Part shown: positions 25,779 to 35,082 of the stretch, piece by piece
How the letters are laid out: every line of letters begins with the position of its first letter
Position numbering within the stretch: position 1 is the first letter of the stretch
NCBI RefSeq assembly: GCF_900110425.1
Contig: NZ_FODS01000003.1
Coordinates: 1-64,000 of the forward strand
Direction: 5' to 3'
DNA: 64,000 nt
From: Salinihabitans flavidus
Lineage (GTDB): Bacteria; Pseudomonadota; Alphaproteobacteria; Rhodobacterales; Rhodobacteraceae
Made by a program: the position numbers and the translations under genes
Notes under the pieces: model-generated
Told to the model about the DNA's origin: nothing
Seen by the model: only the letters and a program-made list of their open reading frames with translations
Database searches by the model: none

Positions 25779-26527
25779 CGGCGCGCCTCCCGAAGAGAGG
25801 GTTGTCCGCGACGCGCCCATTTCTCGACCCGGCCGAAGACAACCCCGGAACAGAGGGTAACGATCAGGTACAGCGCCCCCGCCGCGAGGAAGAACGTGAA
25901 ATAGGCCCGTGTGCTCGCAGCGGCCTGACGGGTTTCGAGGGTCAGTTCATTGAATCCGACGATGGCAAGCAATGCCGTATCCTTGGTCGCAATAAGCCAC
26001 AGATTGGCCAGCCCGGGAATCGCGAAGGACATCATCGCCGGGATCGTGACCCGACGCATCAGCATGAAGGGTGGCATGCCAAAGACGCGCGCGGCTTCGA
26101 TCTGGCCGGCCGGTACAGCCTGAATCGCGCCGCGCAGCACCTCGGTCGCATAGGCGCCCTGCACGATGCCAAGCACCCAGATTCCGGCGACCACGCCGCT
26201 GATCTCCACCCGACCATGGCCCAGCATGGTGGCGGCCTTGTTGATCAGGTCTGTGCCCACGTAATACAGGATCAGGATCAGCACCAGTTCGGGCACCGCC
26301 CTGATCACGGTCGTGTATATGGCGAGCAGATCCCGCAAGACCGGCCCGCCATAAAGTTTGCCATACGCCCCGAACAACCCGATCACGAGCCCCATTCCGA
26401 ACGCTCCGAACGCGATCTGAAGCGAATTGACCAGACCGCGCAGCAGGTTCATGCCCCAGCCCGGCGGGGACAGCGAAAGCAACCGCGCGGCCTCGGTCAG
26501 ACCGAGTATATCAAGCAGGGCGTCCAC
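25775..26527 (-). CDS. Polar amino-acid ABC transporter permease (HisQ/ArtQ type)
   Basis: A 250-residue partner permease with NSLQIAFGAFGMGLVIGL, the RAVPELVLILILYY motif and an EAA loop QIEAARVFGMPPFMLMRRVTIPA. It starts with GTG at 26527, nine bases after the binding-protein stop; no good Shine-Dalgarno is visible, so coupling is likely. With the HisM-type partner it would form the membrane channel. Confidence 0.9.
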   Translation of the reverse strand: MDALLDILGLTEAARLLSLSPPGWGMNLLRGLVNSLQIAFGAFGMGLVIGLFGAYGKLYGGPVLRDLLAIYTTVIRAVPELVLILILYYVGTDLINKAATMLGHGRVEISGVVAGIWVLGIVQGAYATEVLRGAIQAVPAGQIEAARVFGMPPFMLMRRVTIPAMMSFAIPGLANLWLIATKDTALLAIVGFNELTLETRQAAASTRAYFTFFLAAGALYLIVTLCSGVVFGRVEKWARRGQPSLREARR

Positions 26528-26536
26528 AGAGATGTG

Positions 26537-27310
26537 TTATTCGCTGTAGATGCTGGCGTCGAAATATCGCGAGGTGATCTCCTCGTGGGTGCCATCGGCG
26601 AGGATCGTCGCGATCCCTTCGTTCAGCGCCTCGCGCAGATCGTCATCCCCTTTGCGCAAACCGGCACCGACACCCCGGCCCAGAATCGCCGGATCGCTGG
26701 CCACGGCGCCCTTGATCTCACAGCAGGCCCCGGCATCGGAGTTGACGAAATCGGCCATCGCGATGCTGTCGGCCTGAATGGCGTCGACGCGCCCGGCAAA
26801 AAGATCCTGATTGGCTTCGTCCTGCGTCTGATACACCCGCAGTTCGGAGTTTTCGTCAAAATACTCCTGAGCATAGGCTTGGTGAATGGTCGAGGCCTGA
26901 ACGCCGATGATCTTGCCCGCAAGAGACTCGGGCGTGGGCTCGATCTCAAGCGATTTGTCAGCGACGATAACCGCCGGCGTGTTGTAATAGGGATCACTGA
27001 AGTCGATCGTCTTCTGGCGCTCTTCCGTAATGGACATGGATGCCATGATCGCGTCAATCTGCCCACCTGTGAGCGACGGAATGATCCCATCCCAGGCCAC
27101 GGGTGTCAGCACACATTCGAGTTTCGCGGCGGTGCAAACCGCGTCAATCACCTCGATTTCCCAGCCTTCCCACTCGCCAGAGCTGTTGAGCGAGGCAAAA
27201 GGCGGATAAGGCTCCGCCGCGATGCCGATCTTCACCTCTTGTGCGCTGGCGATCCCGGCGCTGAGCAAGGCGGTGGCAATGCCGGCGGCAAACGTTTTCT
27301 TGAATGTCAT
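26537..27310 (-). CDS. Polar amino-acid ABC transporter substrate-binding protein (HisJ/LAO type)
   Basis: A 257-residue periplasmic receptor. The signal peptide ends near ASA-QE (about residue 23). The family-3 signatures YPPFASLNSSGEWEGWEIEVIDAVC, LTGGQIDAIMASMSITEERQKTIDFSDPYY and the late SRYFDASIY are present. A Cys pair near ACCEIKG may be a disulfide. The ATG at 27310 follows GGGAG. Family members bind Arg, Lys, Orn or His. The divergent ddaH-like gene points to arginine or methylarginine, as an inference. Confidence 0.92.
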   Translation of the reverse strand: MTFKKTFAAGIATALLSAGIASAQEVKIGIAAEPYPPFASLNSSGEWEGWEIEVIDAVCTAAKLECVLTPVAWDGIIPSLTGGQIDAIMASMSITEERQKTIDFSDPYYNTPAVIVADKSLEIEPTPESLAGKIIGVQASTIHQAYAQEYFDENSELRVYQTQDEANQDLFAGRVDAIQADSIAMADFVNSDAGACCEIKGAVASDPAILGRGVGAGLRKGDDDLREALNEGIATILADGTHEEITSRYFDASIYSE

Positions 27311-27335
27311 TTTATGACTCCCTGTTTTCGGTTGG

Positions 27336-28136
27336 TTAGTGGATTGATTGCAGGAACTGCTTGAGCCGTTCGGACTTCGGATTGCCGAAAACCTCTTCGG
27401 GCGGGCCCTGTTCCTCGATCCGACCTTCAAAGAGATACACGACATGGGTCGCAACCTCACGGGCGAATTTCATTTCGTGGGTGACAAGCAGCATGGTGCG
27501 CCCTTCGGCCGCGAGATCCCGGATCACGGTGAGAACTTCGCCCACAAGTTCCGGATCAAGGGCGCTTGTGGGTTCATCGAACAGCATGACCTCAGGGTTC
27601 ACCGCGAGCGCGCGGGCAATGGCAGAGCGTTGCTGCTGCCCGCCCGAAAGGTAGGCTGGAAAGGTATCGGTCTTGTCACCCAGCCCGACCCGGTCGAGCA
27701 GAACGCGGGCCTGCGCAATGGCATCGGCTTTCGGGATCTTGAGAACATGTACAGGCACTTCGATCACGTTTTCCAGAAGCGTGCGATGAGTCCAGAGATT
27801 GAATGCCTGAAAGACCATACCGAGCCGTGTGCGAATCCGTTCGATCTGCCGCCGGTTGGCCGGGGTGCCGTCGGCACGCAGGACGATTTGCTCGCCCCCG
27901 ACCGAGATTTTTCCCCAATTCGGTGTGTCGAGAAAGTTGATGCAGCGCAGAAGTGTCGACTTTCCGGATCCGCTGCCACCAATGATGGCAACCACGTCCC
28001 CCTTGCGTGCCGAAAGCGAAACGCCCTTCAGAACCTCGAGCGGACCGAAGGATTTGTGCAAATCCTCGATCTCGATCGCTATGTCCTGCTGACCCGCCTG
28101 GGCCGGGTCACCGGGCGCGCTTGTCGTAGAACTCAT
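27336..28136 (-). CDS. Polar amino-acid ABC transporter ATP-binding protein (HisP type)
   Basis: This 266-residue ATPase has Walker A GGSGSGKST, signature LSGGQQQRSAIARAL, Walker B MLFDEPTSALDPELV and an H-loop in VTHEMKFAREV. An insertion GEQIVLRADGTPANRRQIERIR after the first strand is typical of HisP-type proteins. It is the first gene of the operon, opposite the ddaH-like gene. Confidence 0.92.
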   Translation of the reverse strand: MSSTTSAPGDPAQAGQQDIAIEIEDLHKSFGPLEVLKGVSLSARKGDVVAIIGGSGSGKSTLLRCINFLDTPNWGKISVGGEQIVLRADGTPANRRQIERIRTRLGMVFQAFNLWTHRTLLENVIEVPVHVLKIPKADAIAQARVLLDRVGLGDKTDTFPAYLSGGQQQRSAIARALAVNPEVMLFDEPTSALDPELVGEVLTVIRDLAAEGRTMLLVTHEMKFAREVATHVVYLFEGRIEEQGPPEEVFGNPKSERLKQFLQSIH

Positions 28137-28183
28137 TCACCTTTCCCTTGCATTTTGCCCTTGTATAGGGCCCGGATTCGCAC

Positions 28184-28203
28184 AATTATTCAAGTGTATA
28201 ATT
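28184..28203. promoter_or_regulatory. Inverted repeat between divergent transporter and ddaH operons (candidate operator)
   Basis: AATTAT-TCAAGTGT-ATAATT has perfect 6-bp arms around 8 bases. It includes a TATAAT reading toward the ddaH-like gene and is the most AT-rich part of this 223-bp divergent gap. It may be a shared operator or simply promoter sequence. Confidence 0.4.
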
Positions 28204-28359
28204 TTGGCCGCGCAAGTGGAACTCCCCAGTGACCGTAAATCCAGCAGATTTTCCATCGGGGACGACGGTGCGCCCGTGTTTCGTTCACACAACGAGTCGA
28301 CCGACAACACTCACGCACGGCTGGCATCATGCTGACGGACAGCTTTCAAGAGGGACTGA

Positions 28360-29160
28360 ATGACCAATCCTGCCTATGAGTTTACCCATGCCATCACGCG
28401 CCGTCCGGGCACCAGTGTCGTGAACGGTCTGCGGGCCACAGATATCGGCACCCCTGATCCCGTGCGTATGGAGAAGGCCCATGCTGCCTATGTTTCCGCA
28501 CTGCAATCGACCGGGGCCCGTGTGATCGAGCTTGATCCGCTGGAAGAGTTTCCCGACGCCCTGTTTGTCGAGGATACGGCGCTCTGCCTGCCGCAAGGCG
28601 CGGTTCTGATGCGCCCCGGCGCCGGCTCTCGGCGCGGCGAAGTGGCTCACATGGCCCCGGCCCTGCGGCAATGCTTCGATGACGTGCGAGAGATCGCGGA
28701 CGGCTTCATCGAAGGGGGCGATATCCTTGTGACGGGGCGCGAGATCCTTGTCGGACGCTCGGCCCGCACGGATGCGAATGGCGTGGCGGAGCTGTCGGCC
28801 ATCGTGGCCGATTGGGGCCATAGCTTGCGAGAGGTTTTCACACCCGAAGGTGTGCTTCACTTCAAGACGGACTGCTCGCTGCTCGATGCAGAGACGATCC
28901 TTGCCACCAGACGGCTGGATGCCTCGGGCTGCTTTGACGGCTACCGCGTGCTGCATGTGGCCGATGGCGAAGAGGCCGCGGCCAACTCCATCCGGTTCAA
29001 CAATCTGGTGATCATGCCAGCCGGTTTTCCGCGCACGGCAGACACGATCAGCAATGCTGGCTTCGAAGTTGTCGAGATCGACAATTCCGACTGTGCCAAG
29101 CTTGATGGCGGCATGTCCTGCCTTTCCCTGCGGCTGACCCCGACGACCCCTCCGGATTGA
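28360..29160 (+). CDS. ddaH: Dimethylarginine dimethylaminohydrolase-like amidinotransferase-fold enzyme
   Basis: A 266-residue enzyme of the guanidine-modifying (pentein) superfamily. DDAH converts methylated arginines to citrulline and methylamines. The conserved motifs are in place: ITRRPG near the N terminus, FPDALFVEDTA (Asp/Glu substrate ligands), FIEGGDIL, catalytic His167 in VLHFKTDC, and nucleophile Cys254 in DGGMSCLSLRL at the C terminus. It is divergent from a basic amino-acid importer, consistent with import and use of (methyl)arginine. Arginine-deiminase-like or other pentein activity is possible. Confidence 0.82.
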   Translation: MTNPAYEFTHAITRRPGTSVVNGLRATDIGTPDPVRMEKAHAAYVSALQSTGARVIELDPLEEFPDALFVEDTALCLPQGAVLMRPGAGSRRGEVAHMAPALRQCFDDVREIADGFIEGGDILVTGREILVGRSARTDANGVAELSAIVADWGHSLREVFTPEGVLHFKTDCSLLDAETILATRRLDASGCFDGYRVLHVADGEEAAANSIRFNNLVIMPAGFPRTADTISNAGFEVVEIDNSDCAKLDGGMSCLSLRLTPTTPPD

Positions 29161-29181
29161 ACAGGACCTGCCCGCACCGTC

Positions 29182-30948
29182 TCAAGCCTGCGAGGGACCG
29201 CTCAACTCTTCGATCATCCGGTCACGCATGATGAACTTCTGCGGCTTGCCGGTCACCGTCATTGGCATCTCTTCAACGATCCGAATATGGCGCGGGATCT
29301 TGAAATGCGCGATCTGGCCGGCGCAATAGGCGCGTAGATCCTCGGCACTCGGGGAACCCTCGGGTTTCGGCACGACCCAAGCGCAGATCTCTTCGCCCAT
29401 CTTCTCATCGGGAATGCCGAACACCTGCACATCCGCGATCCCGGGATGACCGTATAGGAACTCCTCGATCTCGCGGGGATAGATGTTCTCGCCGCCGCGG
29501 ATGATCATGTCCTTGGACCGCCCCACGATCGCACAGAACCCGTCGGCATCGAACCGGGCCAGATCGCCGGTGTGCATCCATCCCCCGCGGAGCGCCTCGG
29601 CGCTTTTCTCGGGATCATCCCAGTAGCCTTTCATCACCGAATAGCCGCGCGTGCAAAGCTCCCCGCCCTCCCCTTGCGGCACGATGCGCCCTTCGGTGTC
29701 GATGATCTTGACCTCAAGGTGCGGATGCACCCGGCCCACGGTCTCGCAACGTTTGTCGAGCGGGTCGGACACGAAACTCTGAAACGACACCGGGGAGGTC
29801 TCGGTCATGCCATAGCAGATCGTCACCTCGGGCATATGCATGTCGCGCACCACGCGCCGCATGACATCCACCGGGCAAGGCGCCCCCGCCATCACGCCGG
29901 TGCGCATCGCCGTCAGATCCTGCGGTGCGGTTTCAAGCGCCTGTAACAGCGTGACAAACATGGTCGGCACACCGTAAAGCGCCGTGCAACGTTCCTGTGA
30001 CAGGGCCGCAAGCGTGGCATCCGGCTCGAATGATGACCCCGGAAAGACCATGGCCGCGCCCTTGCTCAGCGCCCCCAGAACCCCCATCACCATCCCGAAG
30101 CAATGGTAGAGCGGGACCGGAATACACAAGCGGTCCATCTCCGTCAGGGTGATCCGGTCGGTGACGAAACGGGCATTGTTGACGATGTTGTAGTGCGACA
30201 GCGTGGCGCCCTTGGGATGGCCCGTGGTGCCAGAGGTGAACTGGATATTGATGGCGTCGTCAGGATCAAGCGCCCGGTCCAGCACCGGAAGGCGCAATTG
30301 CTGCGCCGGCCCACCCAGTTTCCGAATGTCGGAGAACAGATGCGCGCCGGCAACCGCGCCCTCTCCCGTCACGATCACATGACGCAGATGCGGTAGACGC
30401 TCGGCGCGCAACCGGCCCGGCGCGCAGGTTTCCATTTCGGGCGCGAGATGCCGGATCATCCCGACATAGTCGGAGGATTTGAACGTCCGCGCCGTGATCA
30501 GCGCCTTGCAGCCCACCTTGTTGAGCGCATATTCCAGCTCCGAACGCCTGTAGGCGGGATTGATGTTGACCAACACAAGCCCGATCCGCGCGGTGGCGAA
30601 TTGCGTCAGCACCCATTCGTGACAGTTTGGCGCCCAGATCCCGATGCGGTCGCCCTTCTCTAGCCCCAGCGCAAGAAGGCCGGTGGCCAGTTCATCCACC
30701 GCGCGATCCAACTCGTAATAACTCTGGCGAATACCCTGCGCGGGAAAGATCACCGCGTCCCGTGGCCCGAAGCGGGCCACCGTCTCGCGGAAAAGCTGCG
30801 GGATCGTGATGAACCGCAACTCTGGCAGCGTCGTGCCCCGGACATAGGACATCCCGTCAACCGGCGCGCCGGTACCCTCCGGGTCACACGGTGCGGCGTG
30901 CCCCGCCTGCCGGACCTGACCGGCCAGACTTTCGTTGAGAATGGACAT
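29182..30948 (-). CDS. AMP-forming acyl-CoA ligase
   Basis: This 588-residue ANL-superfamily enzyme activates a carboxylic acid with ATP and CoA. Motifs present are [16 protein letters not shown] (AMP/phosphate loop), [10 protein letters not shown] (A5), [12 protein letters not shown] (A7), [20 protein letters not shown] (A8 hinge) and the C-terminal Lys in TVTGKPQKF. Overall it looks like the medium-chain acyl-CoA ligase group. It lies 12 bases downstream of the ATPase-amidase gene and has a GGGAGG site. It could activate the acid freed by the amidase. Confidence 0.9.
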   Translation of the reverse strand: MSILNESLAGQVRQAGHAAPCDPEGTGAPVDGMSYVRGTTLPELRFITIPQLFRETVARFGPRDAVIFPAQGIRQSYYELDRAVDELATGLLALGLEKGDRIGIWAPNCHEWVLTQFATARIGLVLVNINPAYRRSELEYALNKVGCKALITARTFKSSDYVGMIRHLAPEMETCAPGRLRAERLPHLRHVIVTGEGAVAGAHLFSDIRKLGGPAQQLRLPVLDRALDPDDAINIQFTSGTTGHPKGATLSHYNIVNNARFVTDRITLTEMDRLCIPVPLYHCFGMVMGVLGALSKGAAMVFPGSSFEPDATLAALSQERCTALYGVPTMFVTLLQALETAPQDLTAMRTGVMAGAPCPVDVMRRVVRDMHMPEVTICYGMTETSPVSFQSFVSDPLDKRCETVGRVHPHLEVKIIDTEGRIVPQGEGGELCTRGYSVMKGYWDDPEKSAEALRGGWMHTGDLARFDADGFCAIVGRSKDMIIRGGENIYPREIEEFLYGHPGIADVQVFGIPDEKMGEEICAWVVPKPEGSPSAEDLRAYCAGQIAHFKIPRHIRIVEEMPMTVTGKPQKFIMRDRMIEELSGPSQA

Positions 30949-30960
30949 GCGCGGCCTCCC

Positions 30961-33330
30961 TTACATGGTGCGCCAGTCGCCCGATTGTTCAAAGGCATGG
31001 GCGGCCTGATAAATCTTCAACTCGCCATAGCTGGGCCCGACAAGCATCATCCCGATGGGAAGCCCCTCGCTCAGACCGCAGGGCAGGCTCATCGCGGGAA
31101 GCCCGCCATTGAAAGGCGCGGTATTGCCGATCATCTCGAAGGCCCGTTGCACATAGAGGCTCAGAGAGCAGTCGGGCGGCGGGATCTCCTGCGGTTTCAT
31201 CGGCACCGTGGGCATCAGCAGCAGGTCGAACTGCCGCAGCGCCTCCGCATATTTGCCGTTTGCCTTACGCATCAGGTTCTGCGCCTTGCCATAGAACCGC
31301 CCGCGATACTGTTCCTGAAAATACTCCCCAAGGAACATGCAGGCCTTGAGCGAGTGGCTCAACTCATCCGCCCGCCCCCGCCATTGCGCCATGCGGTCCA
31401 TCATCGACGGCAGGAACAGGCCGCGATAATTCGTGCCTCCGGCATTGCCGCGCATCATGTGATCCTGAAGCCCCTCAAGGGTGATCGCAGTCCAGCAGTC
31501 CACCGCGAGGTTGTGCTCGGGGATCGACACAGTCTCCACCCGCGCGCCCAGCTCACGGAATCGGTCGGCGCCTGCGATCACCTTGTCGTCCACATCCACC
31601 TCCCCCTCCGGGCGGTTGAACCCCTCTTGAAGAATGCCGATGCGCATGCCCTGCGCGCCGCGGCCCAGAGCCTCGGTATAGCGGAAGGTCTTGGGCGCAT
31701 ACTGCCGGGGGTCAAGCCCGTCCTCGCCCGCCAGAACTTCGAGCAGCTTCGCATTGTCGGCCACGGATTTCGTGATCGGGCCGACGTGATCGATCGTCTG
31801 CTCGACCGGCATCACCCCGGTATAGGGCACAAGACCATGCGTGGCCTTCATCCCGTAGACCCCGCAATTGGACGATGGAATACGGATGGAGCCACCCTGA
31901 TCCCCGCCGATGGCCATATCCACCTCGCCCGCCGCGACCAAAGCGGCAGAGCCGCCCGAAGAGCCGCCCGCCATGTAGCCACGCTTCCACGGGTTGTGGA
32001 TCGGCCCCTTCGCATTGGTGTGCGAGGCGCCCGACAGGCAGAGGTTCTCGGAATGCGCCTTGCCCGCGATGACGGCCCCCGCATCCAGCATTCGCGTGAC
32101 GATGGTGGCGTCGATCTCCGGCACATAGCCCTCGATGATGGAGGAGCCGTTCATCATCGGCACCCCGGCAAGACAGACAGTGTCCTTCAGAACGATCCGC
32201 TTGCCCCGCAACGGACCATCGGGGGCCCCGCGCACCTCGGTCTTGACATACCAGGCGTTCAGCGGATTTTCCGTCAGGTCAGGGAAATGCCCCGGCGCAC
32301 GCGGATAGCGCACTTCGGGCAGGTTGTCGGGCATCGCGTCAAGCCGGTCATAGGCCTGGATATAGGGCTCAATGATCTGCCGGTATTCCTGCAAATCCTC
32401 GTCCGTCAGGCTCATGCCGAACCTGTCGGCCATGTCGCGCATCTGGGCGAGTGTGGGGCGATTAATCGTCATGTGTGTCACCGGGGTTGAAGGAATCGGG
32501 GTATCCGGGCGGCGCGGCGAAGCTGGTGGCGCCTTGCCGGTGCCGTGTTGGGGGACATCGGAACGTGGCGATGGGACAGCCTGCGCCCCGCGTGTCGTTC
32601 GCGCGGCGCCGAAACCGAGGAACTGATCCACCTTGGCGCGGTCCGCCATGTCATCGCGCGAAAGCTCCGCCGTAATGCGCCCGCGTTCGAGCACCAGAAC
32701 ACGGTCGGACAGGTCATGAATGAAATCGAAATTCTGCTCCACCAGAAGGATCGACACTCCGCGCGCCCGGCGCAGATGCAAAAGCGTGTCCTCCATCTCC
32801 TCGATGATCGAGGGCTGGATGCCTTCGGTGGGCTCGTCCAGAAGCAACAGGTCCGGATCGCCCATGAGGCTGCGCGCCAGCGAAAGCAACTGCTGCTCGC
32901 CGCCCGACAAAGTGCCGCCCTCGCGGTCAAGGAGCCGTTCAAGCCGCGGAAAATCGGCCAGCACACTATCGAGAACCTCGGCCTCCTCGCCTCCGGCATA
33001 GTCATGCCAGGCAAAGCGCAGATTGTCCCGCACGCTCAGCTGCGGAAAGATGCCCCGGCCCTGCGGCACGTATCCGATACCCAGCGCCGCGCGGTCGTGC
33101 GGGGCCAGGCGGGTGATCTCGGCACCGTGATAGCGAAGCTGCCCACTGGTCGCGGGCAAAAAACCCATCAGGGTCTTGAGCAGGGTCGTCTTGCCCATCC
33201 CGTTGTGACCGAGAATGCCCACGACCTCGCCTTCGGCGACGTCGAATTCCACACCGTGCAGGATCGGCACCTTGCCATATCCGCCCGAAAGACCTTTGAC
33301 CTGAAGGCCCGGATTGCTTTCGTCCAACAT
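30961..33330 (-). CDS. In-frame fusion: LivF/UrtE-type ABC ATPase plus amidase-signature hydrolase
   Basis: One open frame of 789 residues holds two enzymes. Residues 1-240 are a complete LivF/UrtE-like ATPase: Walker A GHNGMGKTT 41-49, signature LSGGEQ 141-146, Walker B LLLLDEP 161-167, and VEQNFDFIHDLSDRVLVLERG. Residues 242-286 form a Pro/Ser/Arg-rich linker. Residues 287-789 are an amidase-signature enzyme with Lys382 (IVLKDT), Ser457/458 (GGSSGGS) and nucleophile Ser481 (GGSIRIPSS). Met287 (32472) matches a normal amidase start but has no clear ribosome site, so independent translation is possible but weakly supported. Two bases separate it from the upstream ATPase gene. Confidence 0.88.
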   Translation of the reverse strand: MLDESNPGLQVKGLSGGYGKVPILHGVEFDVAEGEVVGILGHNGMGKTTLLKTLMGFLPATSGQLRYHGAEITRLAPHDRAALGIGYVPQGRGIFPQLSVRDNLRFAWHDYAGGEEAEVLDSVLADFPRLERLLDREGGTLSGGEQQLLSLARSLMGDPDLLLLDEPTEGIQPSIIEEMEDTLLHLRRARGVSILLVEQNFDFIHDLSDRVLVLERGRITAELSRDDMADRAKVDQFLGFGAARTTRGAQAVPSPRSDVPQHGTGKAPPASPRRPDTPIPSTPVTHMTINRPTLAQMRDMADRFGMSLTDEDLQEYRQIIEPYIQAYDRLDAMPDNLPEVRYPRAPGHFPDLTENPLNAWYVKTEVRGAPDGPLRGKRIVLKDTVCLAGVPMMNGSSIIEGYVPEIDATIVTRMLDAGAVIAGKAHSENLCLSGASHTNAKGPIHNPWKRGYMAGGSSGGSAALVAAGEVDMAIGGDQGGSIRIPSSNCGVYGMKATHGLVPYTGVMPVEQTIDHVGPITKSVADNAKLLEVLAGEDGLDPRQYAPKTFRYTEALGRGAQGMRIGILQEGFNRPEGEVDVDDKVIAGADRFRELGARVETVSIPEHNLAVDCWTAITLEGLQDHMMRGNAGGTNYRGLFLPSMMDRMAQWRGRADELSHSLKACMFLGEYFQEQYRGRFYGKAQNLMRKANGKYAEALRQFDLLLMPTVPMKPQEIPPPDCSLSLYVQRAFEMIGNTAPFNGGLPAMSLPCGLSEGLPIGMMLVGPSYGELKIYQAAHAFEQSGDWRTM

Positions 33331-33332
33331 GC

Positions 33333-34049
33333 TCAGGCCTTCTTTCCCAGATAGATGTTGCGCACATGCGGGTCCGACATGACGGTCTCCACATCGTCCT
33401 CGATCAGGATCGCCCCCTGATGAAAAACCGTGACCGTGCTCGCGATGGAGCGGATGAACTGCATGTCGTGCTCCACGATGACCACGGCGGCGGTTCGGTT
33501 AAGCTCGTGGATCACCTCGGTCATCCGCGCGACCTCACCGGCCGTCATCCCGGCGGCCGGTTCATCCAGAAGCACCAGCCACGGATCGCTCGCCGCGACA
33601 AACCCCAACTCCACCTGCTGTCGCTCGCCATGCGCGAGCCGCCCCAACTCTGTGCGCGCGATCGGCCCCAGCGCCAGCCGGTCGATGACCTCGCGGGTCT
33701 TGGCAGCGGCCTGCGCGGACGGCACGAAACGCCGCGCGGCAAGCCAGATATTCTCCTGCACGCTCAGCCCGTCCATCACGTTGGGCACCTGCGTCTTGAT
33801 CCCGACACCGAGCGCGGCCACACGATGCGGCGGCCAGCCCGTGGTCTCCTCCCCCTGCATGAGGACATGGCCCTCGCTCGGGGTGAGCAGGCCGGTCAGA
33901 CACTTGAAGAAGGTCGATTTGCCTGCCCCATTCGGCCCGATCAGGCAGCGCAGCTCGCCCCGCCGCAATGTGAAGGTCACATTGTCCACCGCGACAACGC
34001 CGCCAAAGCGCATGGTCAGATGCTGTGTTTCCAGAACGGGTTCAGCCAT
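33333..34049 (-). CDS. Branched-chain/urea-type ABC transporter ATP-binding protein (LivG/UrtD type)
   Basis: This 238-residue ATPase has Walker A GPNGAGKST, Walker B LVLLDEPAAGM and an H-loop in IVEHDMQFIRS. The signature reads LAHGERQQVELG rather than LSGGQ, as in UrtD-like ATPases of urea and amide transporters. The start at 34049 overlaps the upstream permease by eight bases; longer frames are low-complexity and rejected. It probably pairs with the ATPase half of the fused protein. Confidence 0.9.
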   Translation of the reverse strand: MAEPVLETQHLTMRFGGVVAVDNVTFTLRRGELRCLIGPNGAGKSTFFKCLTGLLTPSEGHVLMQGEETTGWPPHRVAALGVGIKTQVPNVMDGLSVQENIWLAARRFVPSAQAAAKTREVIDRLALGPIARTELGRLAHGERQQVELGFVAASDPWLVLLDEPAAGMTAGEVARMTEVIHELNRTAAVVIVEHDMQFIRSIASTVTVFHQGAILIEDDVETVMSDPHVRNIYLGKKA

Positions 34050-35082
34050 CGGTCCGCCCCCTCCTGCGATTGCGGCGCAGGGCTCCTGCGCGCCCGGCCC
34101 GTCGCGGTCGTCCGATGCTGGCCCGCCAGACGGAGATCGCCGCCGGCACCACGCCGCGCGGCAGGAACAGCACGAACAGCACAAGGATCAGCCCCATCAG
34201 CATGGTGTTGTTGATCATGCTCTGTTGGCCGAGAAGGAACTTCAGGTATCCTAGACCCGCCGCGCCCAGAAGCGGGCCGAAGCGCGTGCCAAGCCCGCCG
34301 ACAATGCACCAGATGATGATCTCGGCCGATTGCGACAGGCTGAATAGCCCCGGCGTGACAATCGCGCCCCAATTGGCGAAAAGCGCCCCCGCCAGCCCGG
34401 CAATCGCGGCCCCGATGGCGAACAACACTGTCTTGCGCGCGCGCACGTCATACCCGATCAGGGACATCCGGGTCTCGTTCTCGCGGATACCCACGGCAAT
34501 GCGCCCGAATGAGGACCGCAAAAACCATGTCACCCCCAGATAAACAAGCAGCAGCGCCACCGCGCACAGGTAATAGAGCGCATCCCCCCAGATAAAGAGA
34601 TCGGGCCGCCCCGGCACGTTGAGCGTGGGAAAGCCCGGGATCCCGTTATACCCGCCCAGCCGCGCGGTGCCGATGGTGTACTGCGGCCCGGCGGTGGAGC
34701 TGATGAACTTGAACAGGATCAGTGTCACCACGAGGGTGATCACCCCCAGATAGACATCCCCGAGCCGGCCATAGAACATCATCGCCCCGAGCAGCGCGGC
34801 AAAGACGCAAGGGACGATCACCGCCAGAATCATCGGCAGGGTGCTTTCGCCGGTATTGATGGCGGCGATGGCATAGGTATAGGCGCCCAGACCAAAGAAC
34901 GCGGCCTGACCGAAACACAGGATGCCGCCGAACCCCCAGATCAGGCCAAGGCTCAGGCCGAGCATCGCATAGATCGCCAGAACCGTCAGCGTGTAGGTTC
35001 CCACCATCAGCGGCAGCGCCCAGATCAGAACCGCCGCAACGAGAACCGTGACGATCACGTCTTTTCCGGCAGTCCCCTGCAT
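34042..35082 (-). CDS. Branched-chain/urea-type ABC transporter permease (LivM/UrtC type)
   Basis: A 346-residue permease with about nine membrane helices. It has the LivM signatures YAMLGLSLGLIWGFGGILCFGQAAFFGLGAY near the N terminus and RIAVGIRENETRMSLIGYDVRARKT in the cytoplasmic loop. A basic Arg-rich C-terminal tail follows the last helix. The ATG at 35082 shares one base with the stop of the preceding permease gene; an in-frame GTG lies just upstream. Confidence 0.9.
   Translation of the reverse strand: MQGTAGKDVIVTVLVAAVLIWALPLMVGTYTLTVLAIYAMLGLSLGLIWGFGGILCFGQAAFFGLGAYTYAIAAINTGESTLPMILAVIVPCVFAALLGAMMFYGRLGDVYLGVITLVVTLILFKFISSTAGPQYTIGTARLGGYNGIPGFPTLNVPGRPDLFIWGDALYYLCAVALLLVYLGVTWFLRSSFGRIAVGIRENETRMSLIGYDVRARKTVLFAIGAAIAGLAGALFANWGAIVTPGLFSLSQSAEIIIWCIVGGLGTRFGPLLGAAGLGYLKFLLGQQSMINNTMLMGLILVLFVLFLPRGVVPAAISVWRASIGRPRRAGRAGALRRNRRRGRTDG

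Noticed and set aside
32470-32472. Met287 of the ATPase-amidase frame as a separate amidase start
   Set aside because: It matches where amidases usually begin, but there is no stop codon between the two enzymes and no clear Shine-Dalgarno before it. I therefore call one fused gene and leave internal initiation as an open test.
30898-32490. Plus-strand frame of 530 codons opposite the amidase half of the fusion
   Set aside because: Antisense shadow; the amidase frame carries all catalytic motifs.
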